Under the pieces are notes generated by a model. That model made no database searches. It was given only the letters and a program-made list of their open reading frames with translations, and was not told where the DNA came from. Shown in pieces: positions 7,219 through 14,678 of a DNA stretch of 36,597 bases. The position numbers were made by a program, and so were the translations under genes. Position 1 is the stretch's first letter. Every line of letters starts with the position of its first letter. Source of the stretch: Bacillota bacterium. GTDB taxonomy: Bacteria; Bacillota; Dethiobacteria; DTU022. The DNA is taken from NCBI GenBank assembly GCA_016874655.1, contig VGTO01000007.1, forward strand, positions 1 to 36,597, written 5' to 3'.

Positions 7219-8304
7219 TTAAGCAGTATTGGCTTTCATTGTCAAGCCGATGAATGCACAAACGGCAAAGCCGACCACCAGCGCTGCAATACCTGCTGTT
7301 GTTGCTCCGGCCGGTGAACTGGCCAGGCCGAAGTTGTGAGCCACACCGGCGCCAACGATCATGCCGATCACAAAGATTGAAGCATCGCCGTCTCCTTCTC
7401 CGGAGAGGAAAAGCTGACGCCCGGGGCAGCCACCGGCTAAGGCAAAGGCCAGTCCGGCCAGGCTCATACCGGCAAAGTTCCAGAAGTGCATATTGTGTGC
7501 AACAGGCTGGCCGACGAAACCGGGGTTAAACTGACCAAGAATCAGATTAGTTAAGAATGCGGCAACGGCCAGGGCCACAAGACCGCCGAAAAGGTGGGTC
7601 TGTTTAAAGAGAATCAGGTCGCGGATGGCACCCATAGTGCAGAAACGGCTCTTTTGAGCTAAAAAGCCAATAGCCAGTCCCACCACCAGCGAAACAGCCA
7701 ATGGAGCGTACATAGAGCCGGGCCCCTCAAGGCTGTAGAAAAGCAATCTGCTCTGGTTCTCACCGGCGATCGGAGGGCTGAAGAGCATCATGACCAGAAA
7801 GCCCAGCATAATCAGTGGCATAATCCACCCTGCTGTGGTATGGGTTTTGTTGCTGCGTCCTAAGTTAAAGCCGTTTTTAAGAAAGATGGTGCCGATCCAG
7901 ATGCCTACGGTTAAACCAAGCAAACCTAAGATGGCGTTGCCGTCGCCTCCGGCCAGACGCAGCAGCGCCCGCCAGGGGCAGCCGAGGAAGACAAGGGCGC
8001 CAATCATGGCAAAGACGCCGAGTACAAAGCGGACAATCGGCGCAGAACCGAGCCTGGATCTAAATTCTTTAAATAAGTAAGCCGAGGCGAAAGAACCAAG
8101 CACAAAACCGATAATTTCCGGGCGCATATACTGGACTACCGCCGCCCGGTGTAATCCAAGGGCGCCGGCTATGTCGCGTTCGAAGCAGGCAACGCAGATA
8201 CCCATATTGGGCGGGTTGCCCCAAAACTGAAGCAGTGAAGCAATAATGCCGATAAAAATTCCAACTGCAATGATCCCCCAACGGGTAGATAAAAACTGTT
8301 TCAC
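7219..8304 (-). CDS. yedE: YedE-type putative selenium transporter (YeeE/YedE family)
   Basis: A 361-residue integral membrane protein with about ten hydrophobic helices arranged as two halves. Each half has a conserved cysteine motif (GCPWR in the first, GCPGRQ in the second), typical of the YeeE/YedE sulfur-transport fold. The first-half GCPWRxLLRLxGGDGN pattern and linkage to yedF place it in the selenium-associated branch proposed to import a selenium compound. The start is a GTG at 8304 with GGTGGTGG upstream. The tusA-like gene starts 26 bases after its stop. Annotation as a selenium transporter rests on family context. Confidence 0.87.
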   Translation of the reverse strand: MKQFLSTRWGIIAVGIFIGIIASLLQFWGNPPNMGICVACFERDIAGALGLHRAAVVQYMRPEIIGFVLGSFASAYLFKEFRSRLGSAPIVRFVLGVFAMIGALVFLGCPWRALLRLAGGDGNAILGLLGLTVGIWIGTIFLKNGFNLGRSNKTHTTAGWIMPLIMLGFLVMMLFSPPIAGENQSRLLFYSLEGPGSMYAPLAVSLVVGLAIGFLAQKSRFCTMGAIRDLILFKQTHLFGGLVALAVAAFLTNLILGQFNPGFVGQPVAHNMHFWNFAGMSLAGLAFALAGGCPGRQLFLSGEGDGDASIFVIGMIVGAGVAHNFGLASSPAGATTAGIAALVVGFAVCAFIGLTMKANTA

Positions 8305-8489
8305 TTAAATTACCACCACCGATGATTAGTATTTAAAAATGAAGCTTCTATTTATTATTATTGACCAGTCTGCTAAAAAGATAAAATAGGATTTTTACAT
8401 ACAACAGCCGGGATCTATAAGGTTTGCCTATATCAGGATTTTTTGTTATCTGGTGAATGAATATTTATAGCAATAGAGGCCTCCTTAAC

Positions 8490-8518
8490 TTGACAAAAGA
8501 GGCCTGAAAGGATATTTT
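8490..8518 (+). promoter_or_regulatory. Promoter of the iPGM-like gene
   Basis: A perfect TTGACA (8490-8495), 17-base spacer and TATTTT (8513-8518). The perfect inverted repeat AGGCCTC (8477-8483) / GAGGCCT (8499-8505) brackets the -35 and could be an operator. Confidence 0.7.
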
Positions 8519-8526
8519 CAGGGCAC

Positions 8527-8551
8527 GATAAGAATCCACCTTGCTCTTATC
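8527..8551 (+). promoter_or_regulatory. Inverted repeat in the 5' leader of the iPGM-like gene
   Basis: GATAAGA (8527-8533) and TCTTATC (8545-8551) form a perfect seven-pair arm with an 11-base loop, between the promoter and the ribosome binding site. It is not followed directly by a T tract, so it is not a plain terminator. It may be a leader hairpin or operator. Confidence 0.4.
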
Positions 8552-8584
8552 ATTCCGCTACTTTTTAAGGAGTGTGATCTACAG

Positions 8585-9799
8585 TTGAAATATCTGGTTA
8601 TTGTTGGTGACGGAATGGCCGATTACCCGCTGGATAAACTGGGTGGTAAAACAGTTTTGCAGTATGCCAATACACCTTCGTTTGATCTGTTGGCCCGCTC
8701 AGGTGAACTGGGTTTAGTTCAGACAATACCGGCCGGCCTTCCGCCCGGTAGCGATACGGCAAATCTTTCGGTGTTTGGGTACGATCCTTTAGAATACTAC
8801 ACCGGCCGCTCACCTTTCGAGGCTGCCAGCCTCGGCATCGAGCTTGGCCCTGATGACACTTCTTTTCGTTGCAATTTGGTTACCCTCTCCACAGACGAGC
8901 CATATGCAAAAAAGATATTGGTTGATTACTGCGCCGGTGAAATCTCAACAGCAGAAGCCGATCTGTTGCTGAAGCTGATCGATAGCGAGCTTGGTAGCGA
9001 CATGATTCGTTTCTTTACCGGCTTTCAGTACCGCAATCTGATGGTTTGGAACGGCGCTCCTGAAGAATGGCAGTTGACGCCACCCCACGATATTAGCAAC
9101 AAAATAATCGGTGATTACCTGCCAGCCGGACCTGGAGAGGCAGCTGTCTTGAAGATGATGGAGAAGAGCTATCAGCTTTTGGAAAATCACCCCGTTAACC
9201 TTGAACGGAAAGCCCGTGGCTTAAACCCGGCCAATGCGATCTGGATTTGGGGCAACGGCCGTAAGCCGCGGATTCCTACTTTTCAGGAGAAGTACAACAT
9301 TAAGGGAACAGTGGTTTCTGCCGTGGACCTGGTAAAGGGGCTCGGTCTGCTGGCTGGTCTTAAAAAAGCTGAAGTTAAAGGCGCTACCGGCTATATTGAT
9401 ACCAACCTGAAGGGTAAAGTCGAGGCGGCGCTTGAAGCTTTTGACGGCGGCGATGATTTTGTTTACCTGCACGTAGAAGCGCCCGATGAATGCTCCCACC
9501 GCTTTGAGATGGAAAACAAGATCAAAGCGATTGAGCTGATCGACCGGGAAGTTGTAAAAGAATTGAAAGAGGCGCTTGAAACCCGGGGGCTTGAGTTTTC
9601 AATCCTCCTGATTACCGACCATGCCACACCCCTCTCTTTAGGCACCCACACCCGCGAGCCTGTGCCCTTTGCCATTTACCGCAGCAACGGGCCAGTGAGC
9701 AAGACAGAGTGGCCCTTTGATGAGGTTGGTGCGGCGGCTACCGGAGTTCATTACGTACAGGGCTATCGACTGATGGATCATTTTCTGCAGAGAGATTAG
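8585..9799 (+). CDS. 2,3-BPG-independent phosphoglycerate mutase family protein / proposed homoserine kinase
   Basis: This 404-residue enzyme of the alkaline phosphatase superfamily is of the archaeal-type (ApgM) cofactor-independent phosphoglycerate mutase group. It opens with VIVGDGMAD and has GSDTANLSVFGYDP, where the serine/threonine is the phosphorylated residue; TGRSPFEAASLGI follows, and late metal ligands appear in VEAPDECSHR and ITDHATP. A bacterial branch of this family has been proposed to be homoserine kinase because it clusters with threonine genes, and thrC lies only 2.5 kb away here. Mutase and kinase roles cannot be told apart from sequence alone. The start is a TTG at 8585 with AAGGAG about 12 bases upstream. 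Confidence 0.85.
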   Translation: MKYLVIVGDGMADYPLDKLGGKTVLQYANTPSFDLLARSGELGLVQTIPAGLPPGSDTANLSVFGYDPLEYYTGRSPFEAASLGIELGPDDTSFRCNLVTLSTDEPYAKKILVDYCAGEISTAEADLLLKLIDSELGSDMIRFFTGFQYRNLMVWNGAPEEWQLTPPHDISNKIIGDYLPAGPGEAAVLKMMEKSYQLLENHPVNLERKARGLNPANAIWIWGNGRKPRIPTFQEKYNIKGTVVSAVDLVKGLGLLAGLKKAEVKGATGYIDTNLKGKVEAALEAFDGGDDFVYLHVEAPDECSHRFEMENKIKAIELIDREVVKELKEALETRGLEFSILLITDHATPLSLGTHTREPVPFAIYRSNGPVSKTEWPFDEVGAAATGVHYVQGYRLMDHFLQRD

Positions 9800-9816
9800 A
9801 AGGGTTAAAAAGATGA

Positions 9817-10188
9817 TTAGAATGCAGCGGCAACAGCACAGGCAAAGGGCGGCTCATGGGTTAACGACAACTCAATACCGCTGATTCCCCGCTCCGTGGC
9901 AAGACGCTGAGCTTCGCCGTGGAGCTTTATTGTTGGTTTGTGCTGATCATTCCTGATGATCTCCACTTCAGCTAATCCTGCCGGCCCGATTCCGCAGCCG
10001 ATTGCTTTCAGGACCGCCTCCTTGGCGGCAAAGCGGGCGGCCAGCGAAGCAGGCGAGAGCGGGTCTTCAGTTAATTTCCGGATTTCAGCTGCTGCAAAAA
10101 CCCGCTGCATAAACTTTTCCGGGTAGCGCTCGTGGATCCGCCTGATTCGCTCAATCGATACCAGGTCAACACCAACTCCCTTAAGCAT
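9817..10188 (-). CDS. acpS: Holo-[acyl-carrier-protein] synthase
   Basis: AcpS moves 4'-phosphopantetheine from coenzyme A to apo-ACP to start fatty-acid synthesis. The 123-residue length is typical. It has GVDLVSIERI at the N-terminus (metal-binding Asp), ARFAAKEAVLKAIG in the middle (metal-binding Glu and CoA contacts) and SLTHE near the end. The start is an ATG at 10188 behind GGAGG. It converges with the iPGM-like gene, 17 bases apart, without a visible terminator between them. Confidence 0.96.
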   Translation of the reverse strand: MLKGVGVDLVSIERIRRIHERYPEKFMQRVFAAAEIRKLTEDPLSPASLAARFAAKEAVLKAIGCGIGPAGLAEVEIIRNDQHKPTIKLHGEAQRLATERGISGIELSLTHEPPFACAVAAAF

Positions 10189-10337
10189 TAATAACCTACC
10201 TCCAATAGCTTGCCTGTGATCTATTCAATAGGCAAATAGATGGTTTGTCAACTCCAACAATTCCTTTAGCTTTTGCACCAAGCTGACTAAAAAAATAAGG
10301 CTGAAAAACTCAATTATTCTTGCCTTACAGGCCAAAT

Positions 10338-10346
10338 TGTGATAAT
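10338..10346 (+). promoter_or_regulatory. Candidate extended -10 promoter of the cold-shock gene
   Basis: TGTGATAAT is an extended -10 with no strong -35. It would give a leader of about 50 bases. The leader has ATTGAGTATTTTT, partly complementary to AAAAACTCAATT at about 10302-10313, but that segment lies upstream of the predicted start. Confidence 0.35.
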
Positions 10347-10402
10347 GTCAAAACACTAAAAAGCTCTGAAATTGAGTATTTTTCATAGGAGGTTGCGACT
10401 TT

Positions 10403-10609
10403 ATGCAGGGTAAAGTTAAGTGGTTTAACCCTGAAAAAGGGTACGGCTTTATTGAGGTAGAAGAAGGCAAAGATGTATTTGTTCACTACTCCGAAATTCA
10501 GGGTGAAGGATTTAAAACATTAGACGAAGGCCAGGCAGTTGAGTTTGAGATCGTGGAAGGCAATCGCGGTCCCCAGGCGGCTAATGTCATGAAGATAGTA
10601 GGCAGTTAA
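10403..10609 (+). CDS. CspA-family cold-shock protein
   Basis: A 68-residue single cold-shock domain that binds single-stranded RNA and DNA and acts as an RNA chaperone. RNP1 appears as KGYGFIEV and RNP2 as VFVHY, and the start MQGKVKWFN is standard. GGAGG stands about 11 bases before the ATG, and a strong terminator follows. It is a single-gene unit. Bacteria of this group often have several paralogues, so a specific csp letter is not assigned. Confidence 0.97.
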   Translation: MQGKVKWFNPEKGYGFIEVEEGKDVFVHYSEIQGEGFKTLDEGQAVEFEIVEGNRGPQAANVMKIVGS

Positions 10610-10640
10610 AGGCTCAACAGGCGGTTTAATAACAATTATT

Positions 10641-10666
10641 AGCCGGCTTTATTAAGCCGGCTTTTT
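10641..10666 (+). terminator. Terminator of the cold-shock gene
   Basis: AGCCGGCTT (10641-10649) pairs perfectly with AAGCCGGCT (10654-10662) around a TATT loop and continues into a T tract. Confidence 0.92.
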
Positions 10667-10715
10667 ATCTGTGCCCTAAGATTATTCCCCTTCCAAAAAA
10701 AAGTTAAATTTCCGG

Positions 10716-10744
10716 TTGACAGTGCCTGAATCTGGTGCTATTCT
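10716..10744 (+). promoter_or_regulatory. Promoter of the iscR-like gene
   Basis: A perfect TTGACA (10716-10721), 17-base spacer and TATTCT (10739-10744). Because it lies 59 bases before the ATG at 10803, it rules out the longer in-frame reading that begins inside the -35. Confidence 0.75.
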
Positions 10745-10756
10745 TTGTTTTGGGCA

Positions 10757-10780
10757 ATACCCGAGTTGTTTAGTCGGAAT
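10757..10780 (+). promoter_or_regulatory. Candidate operator for the Rrf2/IscR-type regulator
   Basis: The imperfect palindrome ATACCCGAGT-N5-AGTCGGAATT has core half-sites CCGAGT and AGTCGG (one mismatch as inverted repeats). It begins 12 bases after the -10, over the expected start of transcription, where a repressor of its own gene should sit. It resembles sites predicted for Firmicute IscR-like regulators. Confidence 0.55.
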
Positions 10781-10802
10781 TAACCTGAAAGCAGGTTTCC
10801 AG

Positions 10803-11228
10803 ATGAGATTATCAGCAAAAGTAGAATACGGAGTGCGGGCCATGGCCATCTTGGCTATCTACTATCAGGGTGATCCGGTCCCTTTACGCCAGATTGCCGA
10901 ACAGGAGCAGATCTCACTCAAATTTCTGGAGCAAATCTTTCCCGATTTAAAACGAGTAGAGTTGGTAACCAGTGTGCGTGGTTCACGCGGTGGTTACCGG
11001 CTGATGCGTCCACCGGAAGAGATTAGAGTTGGCGATATTGTCCGGGCAGTTGAAGGTCCGATTACTCCGGTTAACTGCCTCGCCGAAGGTGATGACGATT
11101 CATGCTGCCATCGCCGGGGTGCCTGTCTGACCAGGCAGGTATGGGCAAGGTTGCGCGATAAGATTAATGATGTTTTAGATGATGTTACCCTTGATGAGCT
11201 GGTTGAGGTCAGTGCTGGTAAAGAGTAA
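10803..11228 (+). CDS. iscR: Rrf2-family transcriptional regulator, IscR-like
   Basis: A 141-residue winged-helix protein starting MRLSAKVEYGVRAM, the family signature, with the recognition helix in LKFLEQIF and the wing in SVRGSRGGYRL. Cysteines 92, 101, 102 and 108 lie in the region where IscR binds its [2Fe-2S] cluster (Cys92, 98 and 104 in E. coli), with altered spacing. This suggests an iron-sulfur sensor controlling the downstream cysteine desulfurase and scaffold genes and itself. The ATG at 10803 has AGG seven bases upstream, inside the stem of a small hairpin. iscS follows after 24 bases. Confidence 0.9.
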   Translation: MRLSAKVEYGVRAMAILAIYYQGDPVPLRQIAEQEQISLKFLEQIFPDLKRVELVTSVRGSRGGYRLMRPPEEIRVGDIVRAVEGPITPVNCLAEGDDDSCCHRRGACLTRQVWARLRDKINDVLDDVTLDELVEVSAGKE

Positions 11229-11252
11229 TAGATCGGGAGGGTAGGTTCACCG

Positions 11253-12413
11253 ATGAGTAAAAGGAATATTTATATGGACCACAGTGCAACCACGCCGGTA
11301 CGGGAAGAGGTAGTCGAGGCCATGCTTCCTTTTTACCGGGAGCTGTATGGTAATCCTTCCAGCGTTCATGCCCTGGGGCGGACCGTGCGCCGGGCTGTTG
11401 AAGAGGCCAGGGAAAAAACAGCGCTGGCTCTTGGTGCTGAGCCAACTGAAATATATTTTACGGCCGGCGGTACTGAGTCTAATAACATTACCCTGCGCGG
11501 GGCGGCGAAAAAGCGTGGCAAACCCGGCCACATTATCACCAGCAGTATTGAACATCACGCTGTGCTTGATGTTTGCAGCGAGCTGGCTGCTGAAGGCCAC
11601 CGGGTCACCTTCCTCCCCGTGGATCATTATGGTCGGGTTAATGTCAATCAGCTACAGGCAGCGATTACACCTGATACCTTTATGTTCTCGATTATGGCTG
11701 CAAACAATGAAATTGGCACCCTGCAGCCGCTGGCGGAGATTGGCGAAGTGGCCCGCGAGCATCAGATCCTATTTCACACTGATGCCGTGCAGCTGGTCGG
11801 TCAGTTGCCGATTGACCTTAAATCATTAAATGTGGACTTCCTGTCTCTATCCGCTCACAAATTTAACGGGCCAAAAGGAATCGGCGCCCTTTATATGCGT
11901 AAAGGGGCAAAGGTTACACCCCTTTACTGTGGTGGTGGACAGGAACGTAAATTGCGTCCCGGAACTGAAAATGTGCCGGGTATTGTCGGTTTAAGCCTGG
12001 CCCTGGAACTAGCTGTGGCGGAGATTGAGGAAAAAAGGAAGCGCCTTGAAGCACTGCGCACTAAAATGATTAAAGGCCTCCTGGCAATCAGCGAAACAAT
12101 ATTAAACGGTCATCCCGAAGAACGTCTACCCAACAATGTTAATGTCAGCTTTAAACATATTGAAGGTGAAGCAATACTATTAGGCTTAGATCTGGAGGGT
12201 ATAGCCGCCTCCAGCGGTTCAGCCTGCTCATCAGGTTCACTAGATCCGTCACATGTATTATCAGCGATCGGGCTTGATCATCCAACTGCTCATGGTTCGA
12301 TCCGTTTTAGCTTAGGAAGAGGAAACACGAAAGAGGATGTCGATTACCTGCTTCAGGTTGTCCCACGGGTTGTAGACAAACTGCGCCGGATTTCCCCTAC
12401 TTACCATGCTTAA
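11253..12413 (+). CDS. iscS: Cysteine desulfurase, IscS/NifS type
   Basis: This PLP enzyme takes sulfur from cysteine and leaves a persulfide for iron-sulfur assembly, tRNA thiolation and, in many bacteria, selenium delivery. It is 386 residues long. Motifs include YMDHSATTP at the start, AGGTESNN, the PLP lysine Lys203 in SAHKFNGPKG, and catalytic Cys325 in the flexible SSGSACSSG loop, placing it in the class I NifS/IscS group. The ribosome site is GGGAGG about ten bases before the ATG. It sits between iscR and iscU in one operon; mnmA, often next in Clostridia, is absent. Confidence 0.96.
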   Translation: MSKRNIYMDHSATTPVREEVVEAMLPFYRELYGNPSSVHALGRTVRRAVEEAREKTALALGAEPTEIYFTAGGTESNNITLRGAAKKRGKPGHIITSSIEHHAVLDVCSELAAEGHRVTFLPVDHYGRVNVNQLQAAITPDTFMFSIMAANNEIGTLQPLAEIGEVAREHQILFHTDAVQLVGQLPIDLKSLNVDFLSLSAHKFNGPKGIGALYMRKGAKVTPLYCGGGQERKLRPGTENVPGIVGLSLALELAVAEIEEKRKRLEALRTKMIKGLLAISETILNGHPEERLPNNVNVSFKHIEGEAILLGLDLEGIAASSGSACSSGSLDPSHVLSAIGLDHPTAHGSIRFSLGRGNTKEDVDYLLQVVPRVVDKLRRISPTYHA

Positions 12414-12438
12414 AGCACCGGAGAGGAGCAGTAGCTAA

Positions 12439-12822
12439 ATGTACAATGAGAGAGTAGTAGAGCATTTCAGCAACCCTCGTAATGTGGGAGAGCTGCCAGA
12501 TGCAGATGCGATTGGCGAAAACGGCAGTTTTAAATGCGGTGATACAATGAAAATTTATTTAAAAATTAAGGATGACCGCATCGTAGATGTTCGCTTCCTA
12601 ACTTTCGGTTGTGGAGCGGCGATCGCCAGCAGCAGCATGCTGACTGAGATGGTTAAAGGAAAAACTCTTGACGAAGCGATGGAGATTACCAACCAGGATG
12701 TAGCTGATGAGTTGGGCGGTTTACCGCCGCTTAAACTGCATTGCTCTAACCTGGCAGCCGATGCCCTGCATAATGCCATTGAAAATTACCGCAAAGGCAA
12801 GGGAAAAATCGAAACAGCCTGA
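12439..12822 (+). CDS. iscU: Iron-sulfur cluster assembly scaffold, IscU/NifU N-terminal type
   Basis: A 127-residue scaffold on which iron-sulfur clusters are built from IscS-derived sulfur. It has the family start (NPRNVGELPDADA), the three cluster-ligand cysteines Cys33, Cys58 and Cys102, and the Asp35 after Cys33 that helps release the cluster (KCGDTM). It lacks the C-terminal NifU domains and the longer IscU tail, as is common in Clostridia. It begins 25 bases after iscS with GGAG upstream, and ends the isc-like unit; no clear terminator follows before the hrcA promoter. Confidence 0.95.
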   Translation: MYNERVVEHFSNPRNVGELPDADAIGENGSFKCGDTMKIYLKIKDDRIVDVRFLTFGCGAAIASSSMLTEMVKGKTLDEAMEITNQDVADELGGLPPLKLHCSNLAADALHNAIENYRKGKGKIETA

Positions 12823-12854
12823 TTTGGTTCTTTAGATCTTTTGCCTTGCTAAAC

Positions 12855-12884
12855 TTGACAAACCCCCTGCCGGGATGATATTTT
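12855..12884 (+). promoter_or_regulatory. Promoter of the hrcA heat-shock operon
   Basis: A perfect TTGACA (12855-12860), 18-base spacer and TATTTT (12879-12884), a vegetative sigma-A type promoter, just upstream of the CIRCE operator. Confidence 0.75.
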
Positions 12885-12894
12885 TATCCTGATG

Positions 12895-12921
12895 TTAGCA
12901 CTCGTCCTTTTAGAGTGCTAA
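12895..12921 (+). promoter_or_regulatory. CIRCE element (HrcA operator)
   Basis: TTAGCACTC, nine bases, GAGTGCTAA: a perfect match to the CIRCE consensus. It lies at the start of transcription of hrcA-grpE-dnaK-dnaJ, so HrcA represses its own operon until heat or misfolded protein relieves it. Confidence 0.98.
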
Positions 12922-12945
12922 GATCTGAAAACGGGGGTTTTTATA

Positions 12946-13980
12946 ATGACAGCAGGATTAAGCGAACGAAAAAAACAGATCCTGAAGGCTGTGGTTATTG
13001 ACTATATTAAAACTGCTGAACCGGTGGGCTCGCGGACAGTAGCTCGTGTTTACCGGATGGGCTTAAGTTCGGCCACTATCCGCAACGAGATGGCCGATTT
13101 GGAAGAGATGGGTTATCTGGCCCAGCCGCATACTTCTGCCGGAAGAATTCCATCACAGCTCGGTTACCGCTACTACGTTGATTACCTGATGGAAAAAGAT
13201 GACTTAAGCTCTGCCGAGGAGCAGGCCCTGACCAGTTCGCTCAGCACAGAAAAGATGCGCGAGATAGAGCAGATTATTGTTAATTCCGCCAAAGTGCTTT
13301 CTGCCGCCACCAACCAGACATCGTTGATCATGGGGCCACAGTTCAAGAAAAGCGCTTTCCGGCAGATGCGTATTCTGCCGCTTGATGAATCGCGCGGCCT
13401 GGTCGTGCTGATTACCGATACCGGCTACATCAAGAACAAGGTCATCGATATGAAACAGCATCTAAGCCAGGCTGAACTGCAGCAGGTGGTTTCTTACTTA
13501 AACCAGAAACTTTACGGTCTGACCATTGATCAGGTAACCACATCGCTCATCAATGAACTGAAACGTGATCTTTTCCGCCGCCTGGAGATCCTGGAGCAGG
13601 CTTTTATCCTGTTGGAAGAAAGCCTGAAAGAAGAAAGGCAGATTCGTGTTTTTTTAGGCGGCACAACCAATATTTTAAACCAGCCGGAATTTAAAGATGT
13701 GGATAAGATTCGTCGGATGCTCAACCTCTTTGAGCAGGAACCACTGCTCTTTAAAATACTGGAGGATACATCAAGCGAAGATGATTTTGTAATCAGGATT
13801 GGTGCTGAAAATGAGTGTGATGATATCAAGGAATGCACCCTGATTACCGGAACGTACAAGATTCATGATAAAACATTGGGTACAGTCGGAGTGCTTGGTC
13901 CGACGCGGATGGATTATAGCAGGGTGATCAGCATTATGCGCCGTCTGGTTGACCATCTTAACCACAGTTTAAGCTCTTAA
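12946..13980 (+). CDS. hrcA: Heat-inducible transcription repressor HrcA
   Basis: A 344-residue repressor of class I heat-shock genes. The N-terminal winged helix contains ERKKQILKAVVxDYIKTAEPVGSRT and SSATIRNEMADLEEMGYL, followed by the conserved HTSAGRIPSQLGYRYYVD. The remainder is the GAF-like and dimerisation region ending in GVLGPTRMDYSRVI. The start ATG follows a G-rich GGGGG, and a perfect CIRCE site sits 25 bases before it. It is first in the hrcA-grpE-dnaK-dnaJ operon; hemW, often upstream in Bacillus-like layouts, is not here. Confidence 0.98.
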   Translation: MTAGLSERKKQILKAVVIDYIKTAEPVGSRTVARVYRMGLSSATIRNEMADLEEMGYLAQPHTSAGRIPSQLGYRYYVDYLMEKDDLSSAEEQALTSSLSTEKMREIEQIIVNSAKVLSAATNQTSLIMGPQFKKSAFRQMRILPLDESRGLVVLITDTGYIKNKVIDMKQHLSQAELQQVVSYLNQKLYGLTIDQVTTSLINELKRDLFRRLEILEQAFILLEESLKEERQIRVFLGGTTNILNQPEFKDVDKIRRMLNLFEQEPLLFKILEDTSSEDDFVIRIGAENECDDIKECTLITGTYKIHDKTLGTVGVLGPTRMDYSRVISIMRRLVDHLNHSLSS

Positions 13981-14034
13981 GCCGGCCCGGCTAAGGCCGC
14001 TTAAAATAATTAAAATCTGCAGGTGAAGTTTTCG

Positions 14035-14628
14035 ATGACAGCAAAAAAAGATAAAAATAAGGCAGAAACAGCTGCAAGCGAGCAGGAGCTGTTGGATTTG
14101 GAACAGGAAGCCGCCAGCCTGGAGCAGGAGGCCGGTCAGCTGCCGGAAGCAGGCGCGGAGTTGAGCGAGTTGGAAGCGGCCAGGCTGGAGTGGGAACAGG
14201 AGAAGGCGGAGCTGCTCGATAAGATTTTGCGTAAGCAGGCTGATCTTGACAACTTGCGCCGGATCAGTAAGATGGAGCAGGCTGAAGCGAGGGAGTACGC
14301 CCTTTATGACTTTCTGAACCGGCTATTGCCGGTACTTGATAATCTGGAACGTGCCCTAGAGGCAGCCCGCACTGCTGCTAACCTGCCAGCGACTTACCTT
14401 GAGGGGTTGGAGATGATTCGCAAGCAGCTGGAGCAAATTTTAACCCAGGAAGGGGTATCGGTCATTGAAGCTGCTGGCACATCTTTTGACCCCCATTGCC
14501 ATCATGCCGTAATGGAAGTGGAAAGCGAAGAGCATGACCCGGGCACGGTAACCGAGGAACTGCAGAAAGGCTATCGTCACCGGCAGCGAATCCTGCGACC
14601 ATCTATGGTTAAAGTGTGCCGCGGTTAG
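14035..14628 (+). CDS. grpE: Nucleotide exchange factor GrpE
   Basis: This factor releases ADP from DnaK. The 197-residue protein has an acidic Glu/Leu-rich N-terminal coiled coil, then KxxxLDNLRRxSKxEQAEAREYA, the middle LLPVLDNLERAL, and the beta-wing with FDPxxHHAVMEVES and GTVxEELQKGYRxxxRxLRPSMVKV. I start at the ATG at 14035, with AGGTGAAG upstream; a GTG at 14023 would add four residues but has a poorer site. Confidence 0.96.
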   Translation: MTAKKDKNKAETAASEQELLDLEQEAASLEQEAGQLPEAGAELSELEAARLEWEQEKAELLDKILRKQADLDNLRRISKMEQAEAREYALYDFLNRLLPVLDNLERALEAARTAANLPATYLEGLEMIRKQLEQILTQEGVSVIEAAGTSFDPHCHHAVMEVESEEHDPGTVTEELQKGYRHRQRILRPSMVKVCRG

Positions 14629-14678
14629 CACATAAAGATTGGTTTAAATGTTTAAGAACAGTTGAGGAGGAACTATAA

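Larger units (their letters stand above)
8305..8584. other. Divergent intergenic region between yedE and the iPGM-like gene
   Basis: No gene is seen in these 280 bases. The right half carries the promoter and two inverted repeats for the plus-strand gene. The left half is AT-rich and must hold the yedE promoter, but I find no convincing -35/-10 pair there and no recognisable riboswitch. Confidence 0.6.

Noticed and set aside
12860-12940. Complementary AAACCCCC (12860-12867) and GGGGGTTT flanking the hrcA promoter and CIRCE
   Set aside because: The left arm overlaps the promoter -35/spacer and would not be in the transcript, so it cannot form an RNA stem. Likely chance.
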